A stretch of 64,000 bases of DNA from Gammaproteobacteria bacterium (GCA_002704225.1 PAFU01000035.1:27210-91209); one strand, 5' to 3'; shown: positions 1-9,468, counted from the first letter of the stretch. The notes: generated from the sequence alone by a model not told the origin. Program-made: numbers and translations.

Positions 1-309
1 CCAAAAATCCCTGAAAACGTAAACACCCGCTCGGGTTAAAGGAGCCGCTGATTGTGGACGCGCCGTGGCTCTGAGTACCCAGACTGCTTCGACTTCACAG
101 CCATCAAAAGACCTCCAGCCATCGGTAGGCCCGGTATGTGCACTCATGACGATGAGTTGATTTGCCGCTAGGCCAAATACACCTTGCCAAATGCCCCACA
201 TATCGGCGGCTGGATTCTTCGCGTAGTCGTCACGAAGGGCTTTCTCCGGCGCGCGCAAGTCTTGGCTTGGAAAGCTGAGCACCCGCTTGGTGAAATAATG
301 ATCGTTCAA
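1..309 (-). CDS. Unrecognised protein, truncated by the window edge
   Basis: The first 103 codons of a minus-strand gene run off the left edge. A TTG start at 309 is chosen because an in-frame TAG lies at 319-321 and AGGAG (316-320) sits six bases upstream of the TTG. The visible protein has segments MWGIWQGVFGLAANQLIVMS and GWRSFDGCEVEAVWVPRATA. The alternating aromatic and hydrophobic pattern could fit a small alpha/beta-barrel (NIPSNAP-like) protein, but this is weak and I do not assign a family. It lies 37 bases downstream of the acyl-CoA-dehydrogenase-like gene on the same strand, so the two are probably cotranscribed. Confidence 0.6.
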   Translation of the reverse strand, partial: MNDHYFTKRVLSFPSQDLRAPEKALRDDYAKNPAADMWGIWQGVFGLAANQLIVMSAHTGPTDGWRSFDGCEVEAVWVLRATARPQSAAPLTRAGVYVFRDFW

Positions 310-346
310 TGCAGGCTCCTAATCGGTACGTTGCTAGCCGCCAGAA

Positions 347-1507
347 TCATCTCAGCATGGCTGGGTAGTCGAGTTCGGCACCCCAGAGCACCTGTGCAAC
401 GCTGGCGTAACGGGACTCATTCACGAAACCGTGGTGGCGCAGGGTCTCCATGTCTCGATTGATTCGGTCCAGAGGATGACCACGCTCGGTCATCGTCGTA
501 CCCGCGATATTACCCATCAAACGCACCACTTCCGCCGACGTTTGTACCGCATGAGTACCGGCGAGATAGAGATCCGCGCGGTGCTCCGCGTTGGGTTCTA
601 GGCCGTCCAAAGCGCGCTGCCATGTAATTTCCAACGCGTTGTAAAACATCAAACGCGCCGAGCGGTAAAGCGCCAATGCCCGGCCAAAATGGCCTTGAGC
701 CATATGCTTTTCCGTCAGCTTGCTGGCTCCGCCGCCAGGGGTTTTGGTCTTCACCAACAAGGCGACCTCATCAATCGCTCGCTTCGCCAAGCTCAGCGCG
801 ACTGGCACATAGGTGGCAAAAACGATGCGCGATGGACACTGGTACAGAGCGCCTTGGTAATAGTGATTTACTGGTGTGTCTGGCTGCGCGGGCGGGACGA
901 CCTGCAGCGATGGCACCCTGACGTGGTCAATCAATACATCGTTGCTGCCAGAGCCACGCATCCCTAGGGTATCCCAGTTGTCTTGGACCTGGCAGTCACC
1001 AATGGCAATCACCGCGTTATGCATTTCTCCATCCATTAAAATCGGAGACATAATCCACTCGGCAAAGTTGCAGCCACTGACAAAGCGTTGCGTACCCCAA
1101 ATTTCAATGCCGCCGTCCACGCGCTTACCTTGTAACGGGGTATGGCCGCTCGCTGCTACCAGCCGATCCGGTTGATCACCCCACAACGTCTCGACCAATT
1201 CGGATGGCCATTTGGCCGCCATCAGCTTAGCCGCGTTAAATACCATAATGTGCCAAGCGGCCGCCGTGTCGCTGGCAGCGATTTCTTCACACACCAACGC
1301 ACAGGTCATCGGATTGACTTCGTCTCCGCCCAGATCCGTTGGGAGAAACAGGCGAGGAACTCGCGCTTCCACAATGGCGGCAAAACTGTCGTCGTGCAGC
1401 CGGCCGGCTTGTTCAGACCAATCGGAATGCTGAACCAATCGCTTTTGCACCGCGGCGACTCGGGCCAATGCCTGCTCTTGTTCTGATAATTGGCGCTGTG
1501 CTGTCAA
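347..1507 (-). CDS. Acyl-CoA dehydrogenase family flavoprotein
   Basis: A 386-residue protein with the acyl-CoA dehydrogenase fold: an N-terminal helical domain, a middle beta domain with WDTLGMRGSGSNDV (about residues 179-192), and a C-terminal helical domain. The middle motif and overall length resemble the 'type 2' branch, which includes flavin-dependent monooxygenases such as HpaB/DszC relatives as well as true dehydrogenases. FAD or FMNH2 binding is expected from the family. I cannot place a catalytic glutamate with confidence, so hydroxylase and dehydrogenase remain alternatives. The gene continues into the truncated small gene at the window edge, suggesting a two-gene catabolic operon whose substrate is unknown. 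Confidence 0.8.
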   Translation of the reverse strand: MTAQRQLSEQEQALARVAAVQKRLVQHSDWSEQAGRLHDDSFAAIVEARVPRLFLPTDLGGDEVNPMTCALVCEEIAASDTAAAWHIMVFNAAKLMAAKWPSELVETLWGDQPDRLVAASGHTPLQGKRVDGGIEIWGTQRFVSGCNFAEWIMSPILMDGEMHNAVIAIGDCQVQDNWDTLGMRGSGSNDVLIDHVRVPSLQVVPPAQPDTPVNHYYQGALYQCPSRIVFATYVPVALSLAKRAIDEVALLVKTKTPGGGASKLTEKHMAQGHFGRALALYRSARLMFYNALEITWQRALDGLEPNAEHRADLYLAGTHAVQTSAEVVRLMGNIAGTTMTERGHPLDRINRDMETLRHHGFVNESRYASVAQVLWGAELDYPAMLR

Positions 1508-1861
1508 CGCAACCTCCCTTTTTCTCTCGTCGCCAAGACTAGCAGCGACGCCTCGGCCATGCGATGCAGAGAAGCGGGAAAATTTCTGCCCGAGTTACCC
1601 ATCGCTAAGACACTGACTTTTAACGCTTTTCACAATTTGAAACAAAATCGTCAACAGCGGACTCTTTTTTTCATCTGAAACTTCTGTATTCTTGCAATCC
1701 TCCCCAGCCGTAGCTGTACATGCATACAGTAATTTTCCTCGGCAGGGCGATTGCATTGATGCAGCGTCGGCTCGGCTGGTTGAGACCACCTCTCGCCTTT
1801 CGCAGCGCCAAGCTCTTCTTGCTAACTCCGATCGTGGCGCTGTCCCCCCGCGCACTGAGCG
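1508..1861. other. Gene-less interval (354 bp)
   Basis: No convincing gene. Open frames on both strands here lack good ribosome-binding sites, resemble no family I know, and one runs antisense into cysQ. The interval carries a LexA-box-like palindrome at 1714-1729. It must also hold the promoter of the acyl-CoA-dehydrogenase-like gene; no strong sigma-70 hexamers stand out. Confidence 0.6.
1714..1729. promoter_or_regulatory. LexA (SOS) box-like operator
   Basis: CTGTACATGCATACAG matches the gammaproteobacterial LexA consensus CTGT-N8-ACAG, including an AT-rich core and a 3' flanking TA. It lies about 207 bases upstream of the acyl-CoA-dehydrogenase-like gene and 133 bases beyond the cysQ stop codon. 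A possible -35 (TTGCAA, 1692-1697) precedes it on the plus strand. Which transcript it would control is unclear. Confidence 0.5.
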
Positions 1862-2722
1862 TTACTTCTCAGGGAAACGTGGTAGCACCTCAATCCACGG
1901 ATAAGATCCATCGGCTACCGCCAAAAATTCCGGATTCAACAAGCTATCCTTCGTGTTGTAAGGCAGCACCGCGCCGTCTTGGGTGTAGACCCCACCGCCT
2001 GCTGCGGTGAGTACCGCTTGCGCAGCACCAATGTCCCATTCGCTAGTGAGCCCCAAGCGCGGATAGATATCTGCGCCACCTTCTGCCAGCACGCATAGCT
2101 TCAGCGAACTGCCTACTGGGGTTCGCTCGCAGCCTGCGAAAAGAGCGTCTATTTCGCTCAAGTAGGCCTCTAGCCGTTCACCGCCATGGTTACGACTCGC
2201 CACCACCCGGAGGGGGCCTTGGCGGTCGTTCTGCCGCTGCACCTGCAGTGGATGAGACGTTCCCTTGTGCAACACATAGGCCCGTTGATCAGGATTTGTT
2301 TGGCGGACATCGCCGACATACACCTTTTCCTGCACGGGCACACCGACGATTCCAAATACCGGTTCGCTGCCGTCGATGAGAGCGATGTTCACCGTGAACT
2401 CGCCATTGCGGTTAACGAATTCCTTCGTGCCATCCAATGGATCCACAAGCCAGTAGCGCTGCCAACCGGCACGTTCAGCAAAGGGCGGTGGCGCAGACTC
2501 CTCGGATATAATCGGTATCTGCGGACTCAGCGCTTCTAAGCCCGCCACAATGACCCGGTGCGCTGCCAAATCTGCTTGGGTTAGGGGCGATTCATCCCCC
2601 TTGGTCTGAACCTCAAAATCGGTGTTATAGACCTCTAGGATCGCTGCACCTGCCTCTTCAACAATTGCGGTTAATCGTGCAATCCAATCCTGCGGTATCG
2701 CATCAGTCATTTCATTTTCCAT
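1862..2722 (-). CDS. cysQ: 3'(2'),5'-bisphosphate nucleotidase CysQ
   Basis: CysQ removes the 3' phosphate from PAP (3'-phosphoadenosine 5'-phosphate), the toxic by-product of sulfate assimilation. The 286-residue protein shows the inositol-monophosphatase-fold metal motif D94-P-L-D97-G-T within YWLVDPLDGTKEF, the upstream acidic pair in SEES (about 73-76), and the second motif EWDIGAAQAVL near the C-terminus. It is cytoplasmic and Mg-dependent by family. The start at 2722 lacks a strong ribosome-binding site; an alternative ATG lies four codons in. It follows nudE by 15 bases on the same strand; the nudE-cysQ pairing next to yrfG is a recurrent gammaproteobacterial arrangement. Confidence 0.95.
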   Translation of the reverse strand: MENEMTDAIPQDWIARLTAIVEEAGAAILEVYNTDFEVQTKGDESPLTQADLAAHRVIVAGLEALSPQIPIISEESAPPPFAERAGWQRYWLVDPLDGTKEFVNRNGEFTVNIALIDGSEPVFGIVGVPVQEKVYVGDVRQTNPDQRAYVLHKGTSHPLQVQRQNDRQGPLRVVASRNHGGERLEAYLSEIDALFAGCERTPVGSSLKLCVLAEGGADIYPRLGLTSEWDIGAAQAVLTAAGGGVYTQDGAVLPYNTKDSLLNPEFLAVADGSYPWIEVLPRFPEK

Positions 2723-2737
2723 TCGTTCTTAGGTGGT

Positions 2738-3298
2738 TCATTCGTTTCCATCGTGCAATGCCTGCCGCAATTGCGGCAGGCACAGAGTCAACGCTGCGAT
2801 CGCACGGGCCTCATAAAATGCTTCGTGGGCGAGTAACTCGTCGATTTGGGACAGAGGCCATCGCACCAACTCAGGGGGTTCTGGTTCATCGCCCGGAATA
2901 TCGTGAGGATACAGATCGGTGGCCATCAGCACGTTGATCGTAAAACCCATATGCCCGGGCGCGATACTCAGTCGTTTAACGAAACGTACATCGCGGGCCC
3001 CGAAGCCAGCTTCTTCCGCCAGCTCGCGAGCTGCGGCATCTTCCAGCGCCTCGCCCGGATCTGCCGCTCCCTTAGGCAAGGTTAGCTGAAATTCATGGAA
3101 ACCCGCTGCGTATTCGCGAATCAGCAACAATTCATCGTTATCATTCACCGCAACGACAATGACACCTTGTTCGCCAACCGCAGGTAGCCGCTCATAGACC
3201 CGTTCAACGCCGTTGCTGAAAGTTAAGTGCATGGCTTCAATCGTAAAAAAACGGCTTTGCGCCAGCACTTCCGTCTTGCGAATGGTAGGTAACGGCAT
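2738..3298 (-). CDS. nudE: ADP-compound Nudix hydrolase NudE
   Basis: A 186-residue Nudix hydrolase that by family cleaves ADP-containing nucleotides such as ADP-ribose, NADH and Ap3A to AMP. The complete Nudix box is visible: G77-x5-E83-x7-R91-E92-L-A-E95-E96-A-G98-F99. The downstream segment RLSIAPGHMGFTINVLMA is typical of the NudE/ADP-ribose-pyrophosphatase branch. It is the first gene of a two-gene minus-strand unit with cysQ and is divergent from yrfG, with 137 bases between the two start codons for both promoters. The context (cysQ, yrfG) supports NudE rather than NudF. Confidence 0.92.
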   Translation of the reverse strand: MPLPTIRKTEVLAQSRFFTIEAMHLTFSNGVERVYERLPAVGEQGVIVVAVNDNDELLLIREYAAGFHEFQLTLPKGAADPGEALEDAAARELAEEAGFGARDVRFVKRLSIAPGHMGFTINVLMATDLYPHDIPGDEPEPPELVRWPLSQIDELLAHEAFYEARAIAALTLCLPQLRQALHDGNE

Positions 3299-3435
3299 GG
3301 AATTAAATCTCTCGTCTTAAAGCGTAGCGGTTAGTATAGGCTGCATTGACACGGCACGGCGGGGTTTCGATCAGCGCCGCTCAACACACCAAGTTGTCTT
3401 TTGGGTAAGGCACGTCCTTAGATTATCTGAGTCTC

Positions 3436-4119
3436 ATGAATCTAACGCCAAACTTTTCTCTGGTTCCATGGCAAAACATCGACACGGTGTTGCTGGATAT
3501 GGATGGCACGCTGCTAGACCTGAACTATGACAACCAGATCTTCGGGCATTTGCTACCCGCCGCCTATGCCAAACTACACGATCTCTCTGCGGAATCTGCA
3601 CAAGCACAATTGCACAGCCATATGATGGGGCTCTTGGGCACCATGGATTTTTATCGTTTTGACTATTGGCGGGAATTTACCGGCTTGGACATGGTCGCTC
3701 TGCACGAACAAGCTGCTGATCTCATTTGCTTTCTGCCCGGGGCCGATACCTTTTTGGAGCAGTTGACCCGATGCAAGAAACGCGTACTGATCGCGACAAA
3801 TGCGGATCGCCAATCCTTTGCCATCAAAGACAAGGCGTTGCAGCTGACGGCACGGGTTGATGAGGTGATATCCAGCCATGACTACGGCGTGCCCAAAGAA
3901 AACGACGCGTTTTGGCCTACCTTGGTCGAGCAAACCCAGCTCGACCCTGCGCGCACCCTGTTCATTGATGACACTCAACGCGTGCTTGATGCAGCCAAAC
4001 GGTTTGGCATCGCGCAGACCTTGGCAGTGGCCTATCCCGATACGCGAAAACCGGCTCGACAGACTCAGGGGCACCCGAGTTTTGACCACTACGAACAATT
4101 ACTGTCCGGCCTGATATGA
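3436..4119 (+). CDS. yrfG: GMP/IMP nucleotidase (HAD family) YrfG
   Basis: A 227-residue haloacid-dehalogenase-type phosphatase, in E. coli a purine-specific 5'-nucleotidase. Motif I is D21-M-D23-G-T; motif II is the Thr of LIATNADRQSFAIKDKAL; motif III/IV ends in LFIDDTQRVLDAAK with the acidic DD pair near residue 178. The long cap insertion (HMMGLLGTMDFYRFDYWREF) is characteristic of YrfG. It overlaps hslR by four bases (ATGA), so translation is probably coupled, and the yrfG-hslR-hslO-pckA order matches E. coli. Divergent from nudE. Confidence 0.92.
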   Translation: MNLTPNFSLVPWQNIDTVLLDMDGTLLDLNYDNQIFGHLLPAAYAKLHDLSAESAQAQLHSHMMGLLGTMDFYRFDYWREFTGLDMVALHEQAADLICFLPGADTFLEQLTRCKKRVLIATNADRQSFAIKDKALQLTARVDEVISSHDYGVPKENDAFWPTLVEQTQLDPARTLFIDDTQRVLDAAKRFGIAQTLAVAYPDTRKPARQTQGHPSFDHYEQLLSGLI

Positions 4120-4523
4120 GCGGAATCCGCATCGACCGCTGGCTCTGGGCGGCACGTTTTTTTAAGACCCGCTCCTTGGCCAAAAAAGCAGTAGAAGGCG
4201 GAAAAGTGCATGTGGAAAACCAGCGTGCAAAACCGTCGAAGGAACTGCAGATTGGCCAAACTCTGCAAATTCGACGAGGCGAAACCGTTCAAACCGTCGT
4301 CGTAACGTTGCTGTCAGACCAGCGGGGCCCAGCGACCCAGGCTCAAACGCTCTACGAAGAAACGATCGAAAGCATCGAGCGGCGGGAGTTACGCACGAGC
4401 AGCCGGCGCATGGAACGTGCCGGACTCACCGTGCCCAGCGGCCGTCCCGACAAAAAAGATCGACGCGCCTTAGCCCAACTGCGTGATTTAGATCAGCATT
4501 GGCCGCAATCCCCGGACGAATAA
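4116..4523 (+). CDS. hslR: Heat-shock protein 15 (S4-domain RNA-binding protein)
   Basis: Hsp15 binds stalled 50S subunits that still carry nascent peptidyl-tRNA and helps recycle them. The 135-residue protein begins with an S4 domain (IRIDRWLWAARFFKTRSLAK, then EGGKVHVENQRAKPSKEL) and ends in a basic, arginine-rich tail (ERRELRTSSRRMERAGL), as in E. coli HslR (133 residues). It overlaps the end of yrfG by four bases and is followed 22 bases later by hslO. I see no sigma-32-type promoter immediately upstream, so it probably shares the yrfG transcript. Confidence 0.94.
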   Translation: MSGIRIDRWLWAARFFKTRSLAKKAVEGGKVHVENQRAKPSKELQIGQTLQIRRGETVQTVVVTLLSDQRGPATQAQTLYEETIESIERRELRTSSRRMERAGLTVPSGRPDKKDRRALAQLRDLDQHWPQSPDE

Positions 4524-4545
4524 CTCCCATTGACTGGATCCCAAT

Positions 4546-5487
4546 ATGGATAACCTGTATCGCTTTAGTTTCACCGACCTGCCCATTCGCGGCCAATGGG
4601 TGCGCTTGCAATCGACCTTGGAGGCTGCCGGCCAATACCGGGCTTATCCCGCTCAGGTTAGCGAACTCCTCGGCCAAATGCTGGCAACCGTCGCGATGGT
4701 TGCCGATAACCTGAAATTCTCCGGCGCAGTGGCCATGCAGTCTCAGGGCAACGGCGCACTGCGACGTTCCCTTGCGGAATGCCGGGATCACACCAACTTG
4801 CGCGGCATCATGCACCTCACCGATGACTCCAGCTTTCCTCAAAGCAGCAAAGATGGCAGCAACCACGACATAGGCGCTTGGCTGGGCCAAGGGCAGCTTG
4901 CTCTCACATTGATACCTGACGAAGAGACCGGTATGCAGCCTTACCAAGGCTTGGTCGCGCTGGAAAAACAAGATCTTGCCAAATGCCTAGAAGACTATTT
5001 TGCGCAGTCCGAGCAACTGGATACGCGGCTCCACTTTGCCCAGAACACCCAAGAGGACAACCTCTGTGTGACCGGTTTACTGCTGCAGCGGCTGCCCAAT
5101 CACCCAGACGCATCCGAGGCAGACTGCGATGCAGCCCAAGATGCCTGGGAAACGCTAACGACTCTTGCGGCAACCGTTACCAACGCCGAACTGGGCGAAC
5201 TGGATGTGCAAACCTTGCTGCATCGACTGTTTCACGAGTACCCCTGTGTCCTTCAACCACCAAAGGATCTGGCGTACCAATGCACCTGCAACAGTGAACG
5301 AACCGACACTACGCTGATGATGTTGGGCAAAGATGACCTCGGCGCCTTGCTAATAGAACAGGGGGAGATCACAGTCGACTGTGAATTTTGTGGACATCGT
5401 TATCGCTATGACGCCGGTTCTGTTGCGCGACTAATGGGGCAAATAGACGAGCTAGCGCAGGCACCAAACGAAAATCCGCTGCATTAA
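4546..5487 (+). CDS. hslO: Redox-regulated chaperone Hsp33
   Basis: Hsp33 is a cytoplasmic holdase switched on by oxidation: four cysteines that bind zinc in the reduced form become disulfides under oxidative and heat stress. The 313-residue protein carries the C-terminal C246-x-C248 and C279-x2-C282 pairs (QCTCNSER and DCEFCGHRY), with the spacing of active Hsp33. The N-terminal segment ([17 protein letters not shown]) is also typical. It is slightly longer than the E. coli protein. It sits between hslR and pckA, the conserved neighbourhood. Confidence 0.95.
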   Translation: MDNLYRFSFTDLPIRGQWVRLQSTLEAAGQYRAYPAQVSELLGQMLATVAMVADNLKFSGAVAMQSQGNGALRRSLAECRDHTNLRGIMHLTDDSSFPQSSKDGSNHDIGAWLGQGQLALTLIPDEETGMQPYQGLVALEKQDLAKCLEDYFAQSEQLDTRLHFAQNTQEDNLCVTGLLLQRLPNHPDASEADCDAAQDAWETLTTLAATVTNAELGELDVQTLLHRLFHEYPCVLQPPKDLAYQCTCNSERTDTTLMMLGKDDLGALLIEQGEITVDCEFCGHRYRYDAGSVARLMGQIDELAQAPNENPLH

Positions 5488-5615
5488 CCCCATCGGTAGC
5501 GCTTTCGTTTTACGCCCAGGCAAGCAACATATGCCCATATTTCTCTCATTCATCAAACCGCTTTGTCTGGCATAATCGCCGCCCTCAAAAATTAGATTTC
5601 AGCAACAAAAACACT

Positions 5616-7148
5616 ATGACTAACAATACCCTGATCGATCTCTCCAGCGCCGACCTTGCCGAGCAAGCCGTCACCCGGGGCGAAGGAAAATTTGCCAGCA
5701 ATGGCGCCATTGTCGTTGAAACCGGAGCGCGAACAGGCCGCTCACCGAAAGATCGTTTTATTGTCGACGAACCCTCAACTTCGGAGTCCATCGACTGGGG
5801 CGATATCAATCAACCCATCGCCGCCGACGTGTTCGATCATCTTTGGGATAGAGTTCAGGTGCATGTGGGAGAGCGAGAAACGTTTTTGTCTCACCTGCAT
5901 GTCGGTGCTGACCCTGAGCATTATTTGCCCATCGAAGTTACCACCGAATACGCGTGGCATGGTTTGTTCGGCCGGTCTCTCTTCATCACTCCAGAGCACT
6001 ACAATTCACACAACAAAGAAGTGTGGCAGGTCGTCAATGCTCCAACGTTCGAATGCGACCCTGAACGTGATGGCACCAACAGCGACGGCACGGTAATGAT
6101 TCATTTTGCTCAGCGCAAAGTACTGATTGCCGGCATGCGTTATGCCGGCGAAATGAAGAAATCCATGTTCTCTGTCCTGAATTTTTTGCTGCCAGAGAAA
6201 GACGTTCTTCCCATGCACTGCTCGGCAAATGCCGGGGCGGACGAGGACGTGACCCTGTTTTTCGGTCTGTCGGGTACCGGTAAGACCACTCTGTCAGCAG
6301 ATCCGGACCGCTTACTGATTGGCGACGATGAGCACGGCTGGGGCAAGGATACAGTTTTTAACTTCGAAGGGGGTTGCTACGCCAAGTGCATCGATTTGAC
6401 GCGCAAAAACGAGCCGGTCATTTTTGACGCCATTCGCTTTGGTGCCATCGTCGAGAATGTCGTCATCAACGAGCAGCGAGAACCCGATTACGCAGACAGC
6501 ACGCTTACGGAAAACACTCGCGCCTGCTATCCACGAAGCAACATCGAAGCCAAGGTGCCGGGAAATCGCGCTGGCGAACCCAACAACATTATCTTTTTGA
6601 CCTGTGATGTCAGCGGTGTGCTACCCCCCGTCTCCATCCTGAGCAAGCAGGCAGCGGCCTATCACTTTTTGTCTGGATACACCGCAGCGGTAGGCTCTAC
6701 AGAAATCGGCTCAACCGAAGCCTACAAAGCCACGTTTTCTACTTGCTTTGGCGCGCCATTCTTCCCAAGGCCAGCCGGCGTCTATGCCGACTTATTGATC
6801 AAGCGTATCGAGGAGTTTGGCTCCCGTGTCTACTTGGTCAACACAGGCTGGACCGGTGGGGGTTATGGCGTGGGAGAACGGTTCAATATCCCCACAACGA
6901 GAGCCATCATCGCTGCCGTGCAAAGTGGCGCCCTCGTAGGAGCTGAAACAACCCATTTGCCCGGACTAAACCTCGATATCCCGGTTTCCGTGCCCGGTGT
7001 CGACTCGAATCTGCTCAACCCAAGAGACACGTGGGCCGATAAAGATGCCTACGATTCTGCCGCTGCCAGCCTTGTTGAAAAGTTCGAAGAGAACTTTAAG
7101 CGGTTTGATGTCGATCCAGGAATCGTCGCTGCTGGGCCTGCCGCTTAA
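5616..7148 (+). CDS. pckA: Phosphoenolpyruvate carboxykinase (ATP)
   Basis: PckA converts oxaloacetate and ATP to phosphoenolpyruvate, CO2 and ADP, the first committed step of gluconeogenesis. The 510-residue protein has the kinase-1a P-loop [11 protein letters not shown] (about residues 217-227), the adjacent kinase-2 and metal segment DDEHGW, and [14 protein letters not shown]. The N-terminus ([16 protein letters not shown]) contains the substrate-binding arginines. Length and sequence fit the ATP-dependent bacterial class. A possible -10 hexamer CATAAT lies at 5571-5576, with no good -35. It is followed by a large hairpin and then gshA. Confidence 0.96.
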   Translation: MTNNTLIDLSSADLAEQAVTRGEGKFASNGAIVVETGARTGRSPKDRFIVDEPSTSESIDWGDINQPIAADVFDHLWDRVQVHVGERETFLSHLHVGADPEHYLPIEVTTEYAWHGLFGRSLFITPEHYNSHNKEVWQVVNAPTFECDPERDGTNSDGTVMIHFAQRKVLIAGMRYAGEMKKSMFSVLNFLLPEKDVLPMHCSANAGADEDVTLFFGLSGTGKTTLSADPDRLLIGDDEHGWGKDTVFNFEGGCYAKCIDLTRKNEPVIFDAIRFGAIVENVVINEQREPDYADSTLTENTRACYPRSNIEAKVPGNRAGEPNNIIFLTCDVSGVLPPVSILSKQAAAYHFLSGYTAAVGSTEIGSTEAYKATFSTCFGAPFFPRPAGVYADLLIKRIEEFGSRVYLVNTGWTGGGYGVGERFNIPTTRAIIAAVQSGALVGAETTHLPGLNLDIPVSVPGVDSNLLNPRDTWADKDAYDSAAASLVEKFEENFKRFDVDPGIVAAGPAA

Positions 7149-7164
7149 CGTGATAGAGTGACGC

Positions 7165-7209
7165 CAGCGGTTTGATCGAGGTCGATGAATCGATTTCGAT
7201 CAACCGCTG
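7165..7209. repeat. Long imperfect hairpin between pckA and gshA
   Basis: CAGCGGTTTGATCGA (7165-7179) pairs with TCGATCAACCGCTG (7196-7209) apart from one bulged T, with a 16-base loop that is itself partly self-complementary. There is no T-run after it, so it is not a standard intrinsic terminator. It may attenuate pckA read-through or protect the pckA 3' end. Confidence 0.55.
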
Positions 7210-7242
7210 CGGATAACACATTATTGGAGGCTGGAGCCCACG

Positions 7243-8790
7243 ATGCAGCTGGACGAAGCCACACTTAACGTTTTAGCAACGCCCGATGTTGGGCTCAATC
7301 AGTTGATTCGCGGCATCGAGAAAGAAAGTCTGCGGGTTCGCACTGATGGTTCGCTTTCGCAGCAACCCCATCCCAAGGCCTTGGGATCCGCACTGACCCA
7401 TCGAGCCATTACCACCGATTTTTCAGAGGCTCAGCTCGAGCTTATCACCGGCATTCACCCCAATCCCGAGAGCGTCCTCCAAGAACTCGGCGACATTCAT
7501 GTCTTTGTGCAGAAAAACATAGGCGATGAGCTGATTTGGCCGAACAGCATGCCCTGCATTTTGGCAGCAGATCAGGAAAAAATTCCGCTGGGCCAGTACG
7601 GCAGCTCCAATATTGCGCAGGCCAAAACCGTCTATCGCCGCGGGCTGGGTAATCGTTATGGACGCCTGATGCAGACCATTTCCGGTATTCACTACAACTT
7701 TTCGATACCTGACACCCTCTGGACCGCTTTGGGCAAAACCAGTCAGGACAGTCGCACGGAAGCCTACTTTGGGCTGATCCGAAATTTTCGGCGCTGGTCT
7801 TGGCTGCTGCTGTACTTATTTGGAGCGGCCCCTGCCGTGTGCCGTTCGTTTGTTCAAGGCACCGATCACAAGCTAGAGCTTTTCAGCGAAGGCACCTATT
7901 ACCTCCCCCATGCCACGAGCTTGAGGATGGGCAGACTGGGTTATCAAAGCGAAGCACAGAGCGCACTGGATATTTCCTACAACTCAGTTGCAGACTACTC
8001 ACGCTCGATGCGAATGGGGTTAACGGAAAGCTATCCGGACTACAGTGCCATTGTTCCAGCGGAAGATGGCGAATATCCCCAGTTGAACGACGCTGTGCTG
8101 CAAATTGAAAATGAGTTCTACGGCACCATTCGGCCCAAGCGAACCACCCAAAGTGGCGAGCGGCCTTTGTCGGCACTGAATGAGCGCGGTGTTGAATACG
8201 TCGAAGTGCGCTGCGTTGACCTCAATCCATTTGAGCCATTGGGTATCAACGCGGAACAAATTCGTTTCATGGACACGTTTCTACTGCTTTGCCTGCTGGC
8301 CGATTCTCCAGCAGATTCGGTGGAATCCAGAGCCATACTCGGTCGCAACCAGACGCGAGTCGTCGAGCGAGGGCGTGAGCCAGAGCTACAGCTTGAGAGT
8401 GAGTCGGGGCTTATCGGTCTTCACGACTGGGCAACCGCGCTGCTTGATGCCTGTGAGCCGATTGCTGCGGCCTTAGACCAAGCCAACGGCAACGCCGCAT
8501 CACAGTATCTGGACAGCTTGGGGCAGCAGCGGGATAAATTAGCGCGGCCTCAGCTTACGCCTTCGGCTAAGGTCATCGCCGCCATGGCCATGCGCGGCTC
8601 ATTTTTCAAGTTCACCATGGATCAGGCTGAACAGGTGCAAAGACACCTCGCAGCGGCGCCAATCAAGGACGCAACCCTGCGGGAGCTGGAGCAAGAATCT
8701 GCTGCATCATTGATACGCCAAGCCGAGATTGAGGCCGCCGACACACAACCCTTCGCGGACTTTTTGGAAGGCTATCTTGCCCTGCCGTAA
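7243..8790 (+). CDS. gshA: Glutamate-cysteine ligase
   Basis: GshA joins L-glutamate and L-cysteine with ATP to give gamma-glutamylcysteine, the first step of glutathione synthesis. The 515-residue protein matches the proteobacterial type-1 family in length (E. coli 518) and in features such as GIEKESLRV near residue 25, ISGIHYNFSIPD (about 146-157) and the downstream YVEVRCVDLNPFEPLGI. A good ribosome-binding site (GGAGG, about 7225) precedes the ATG. The enzyme is cytoplasmic. Its product is also a possible sulfur donor for the ergothioneine genes at 57-59 kb. Confidence 0.95.
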   Translation: MQLDEATLNVLATPDVGLNQLIRGIEKESLRVRTDGSLSQQPHPKALGSALTHRAITTDFSEAQLELITGIHPNPESVLQELGDIHVFVQKNIGDELIWPNSMPCILAADQEKIPLGQYGSSNIAQAKTVYRRGLGNRYGRLMQTISGIHYNFSIPDTLWTALGKTSQDSRTEAYFGLIRNFRRWSWLLLYLFGAAPAVCRSFVQGTDHKLELFSEGTYYLPHATSLRMGRLGYQSEAQSALDISYNSVADYSRSMRMGLTESYPDYSAIVPAEDGEYPQLNDAVLQIENEFYGTIRPKRTTQSGERPLSALNERGVEYVEVRCVDLNPFEPLGINAEQIRFMDTFLLLCLLADSPADSVESRAILGRNQTRVVERGREPELQLESESGLIGLHDWATALLDACEPIAAALDQANGNAASQYLDSLGQQRDKLARPQLTPSAKVIAAMAMRGSFFKFTMDQAEQVQRHLAAAPIKDATLRELEQESAASLIRQAEIEAADTQPFADFLEGYLALP

Positions 8791-8826
8791 CCCCTTGGTC
8801 ATGCGAGCAAACACAAGCGATGCCCG

Positions 8827-9468
8827 ATGAATTTTCTGGCCCATTGCGCCTTGGCGCAGGACGCCAGCGACTGCTGGGATAACGGTAATGCACTGCGCGA
8901 CGGCCTGTTGGCCGGCGCAATACTCGCGGACTTCGGCAAGGGGCCTATCGCCTCACATTTGCCCCTGGATCTGCAGGCTGGCATTCGACTGCACCGACGG
9001 ATTGACGCATTTACCAATCAGCACGATCTGATTCGCGACACTTGCGCCTCGTTTCCCCCAGAGCTGCGCCGCTACGCGCCGATTTTCCTCGACATTCTCG
9101 GCGACTACTACTTATCTCGGACTTGGGGTGATTACTACGCGGAAGCGCGGCCAGACTTCAGCCAGCGCTGCTACTACGCCTGCGCGACGTATGCCGGATA
9201 CCTAGGTGAAACCAAGGCACCGCAGCTGCACAAATTCATGCAATACATGCGCAGTACGGACCTGCTGGCAAACTATGATGACTGGGAGCATGTCGAACGT
9301 GGCTTACACTCAGTGCTCAGACGGCTGGGACGAACATCCCTCTATGAAGCAGTTAACATTGCAGCGGATGCACAGCGAGATTCAGGTGAACACGCTTTCC
9401 GCTTATACTTCGCCGATCTTCGAGACCAGTTGCCCGCATGGGCGACCCTTGCAACTGCCGTCAGCTAG
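8827..9468 (+). CDS. acpH: Acyl-carrier-protein phosphodiesterase
   Basis: AcpH removes the 4'-phosphopantetheine prosthetic group from acyl carrier protein. The 213-residue protein starts MNFLAHCALA and contains LLAGAILADFGKG and LQAGIRLHRRIDAFTNQHD, hallmarks of this family (DUF479, PF04336). The conserved H and D residues of these segments bind metal in the related HD-like fold. It is slightly longer than E. coli AcpH (193). It begins 36 bases after gshA and is followed by a quinone reductase gene, so a loose gshA-acpH transcript is possible. Confidence 0.88.
   Translation: MNFLAHCALAQDASDCWDNGNALRDGLLAGAILADFGKGPIASHLPLDLQAGIRLHRRIDAFTNQHDLIRDTCASFPPELRRYAPIFLDILGDYYLSRTWGDYYAEARPDFSQRCYYACATYAGYLGETKAPQLHKFMQYMRSTDLLANYDDWEHVERGLHSVLRRLGRTSLYEAVNIAADAQRDSGEHAFRLYFADLRDQLPAWATLATAVS

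Noticed and set aside
1595..1855. Minus-strand frame of 86 codons with a possible link to the LexA box
   Set aside because: It spans the LexA-like box itself, has no ribosome-binding site and resembles no known protein.
1720..2010. Plus-strand frame of 96 codons starting inside the LexA-like box, considered as an SOS-induced peptide
   Set aside because: Its second half runs antisense through the end of cysQ, and it has no ribosome-binding site; overlap with a clear gene explains the open frame.
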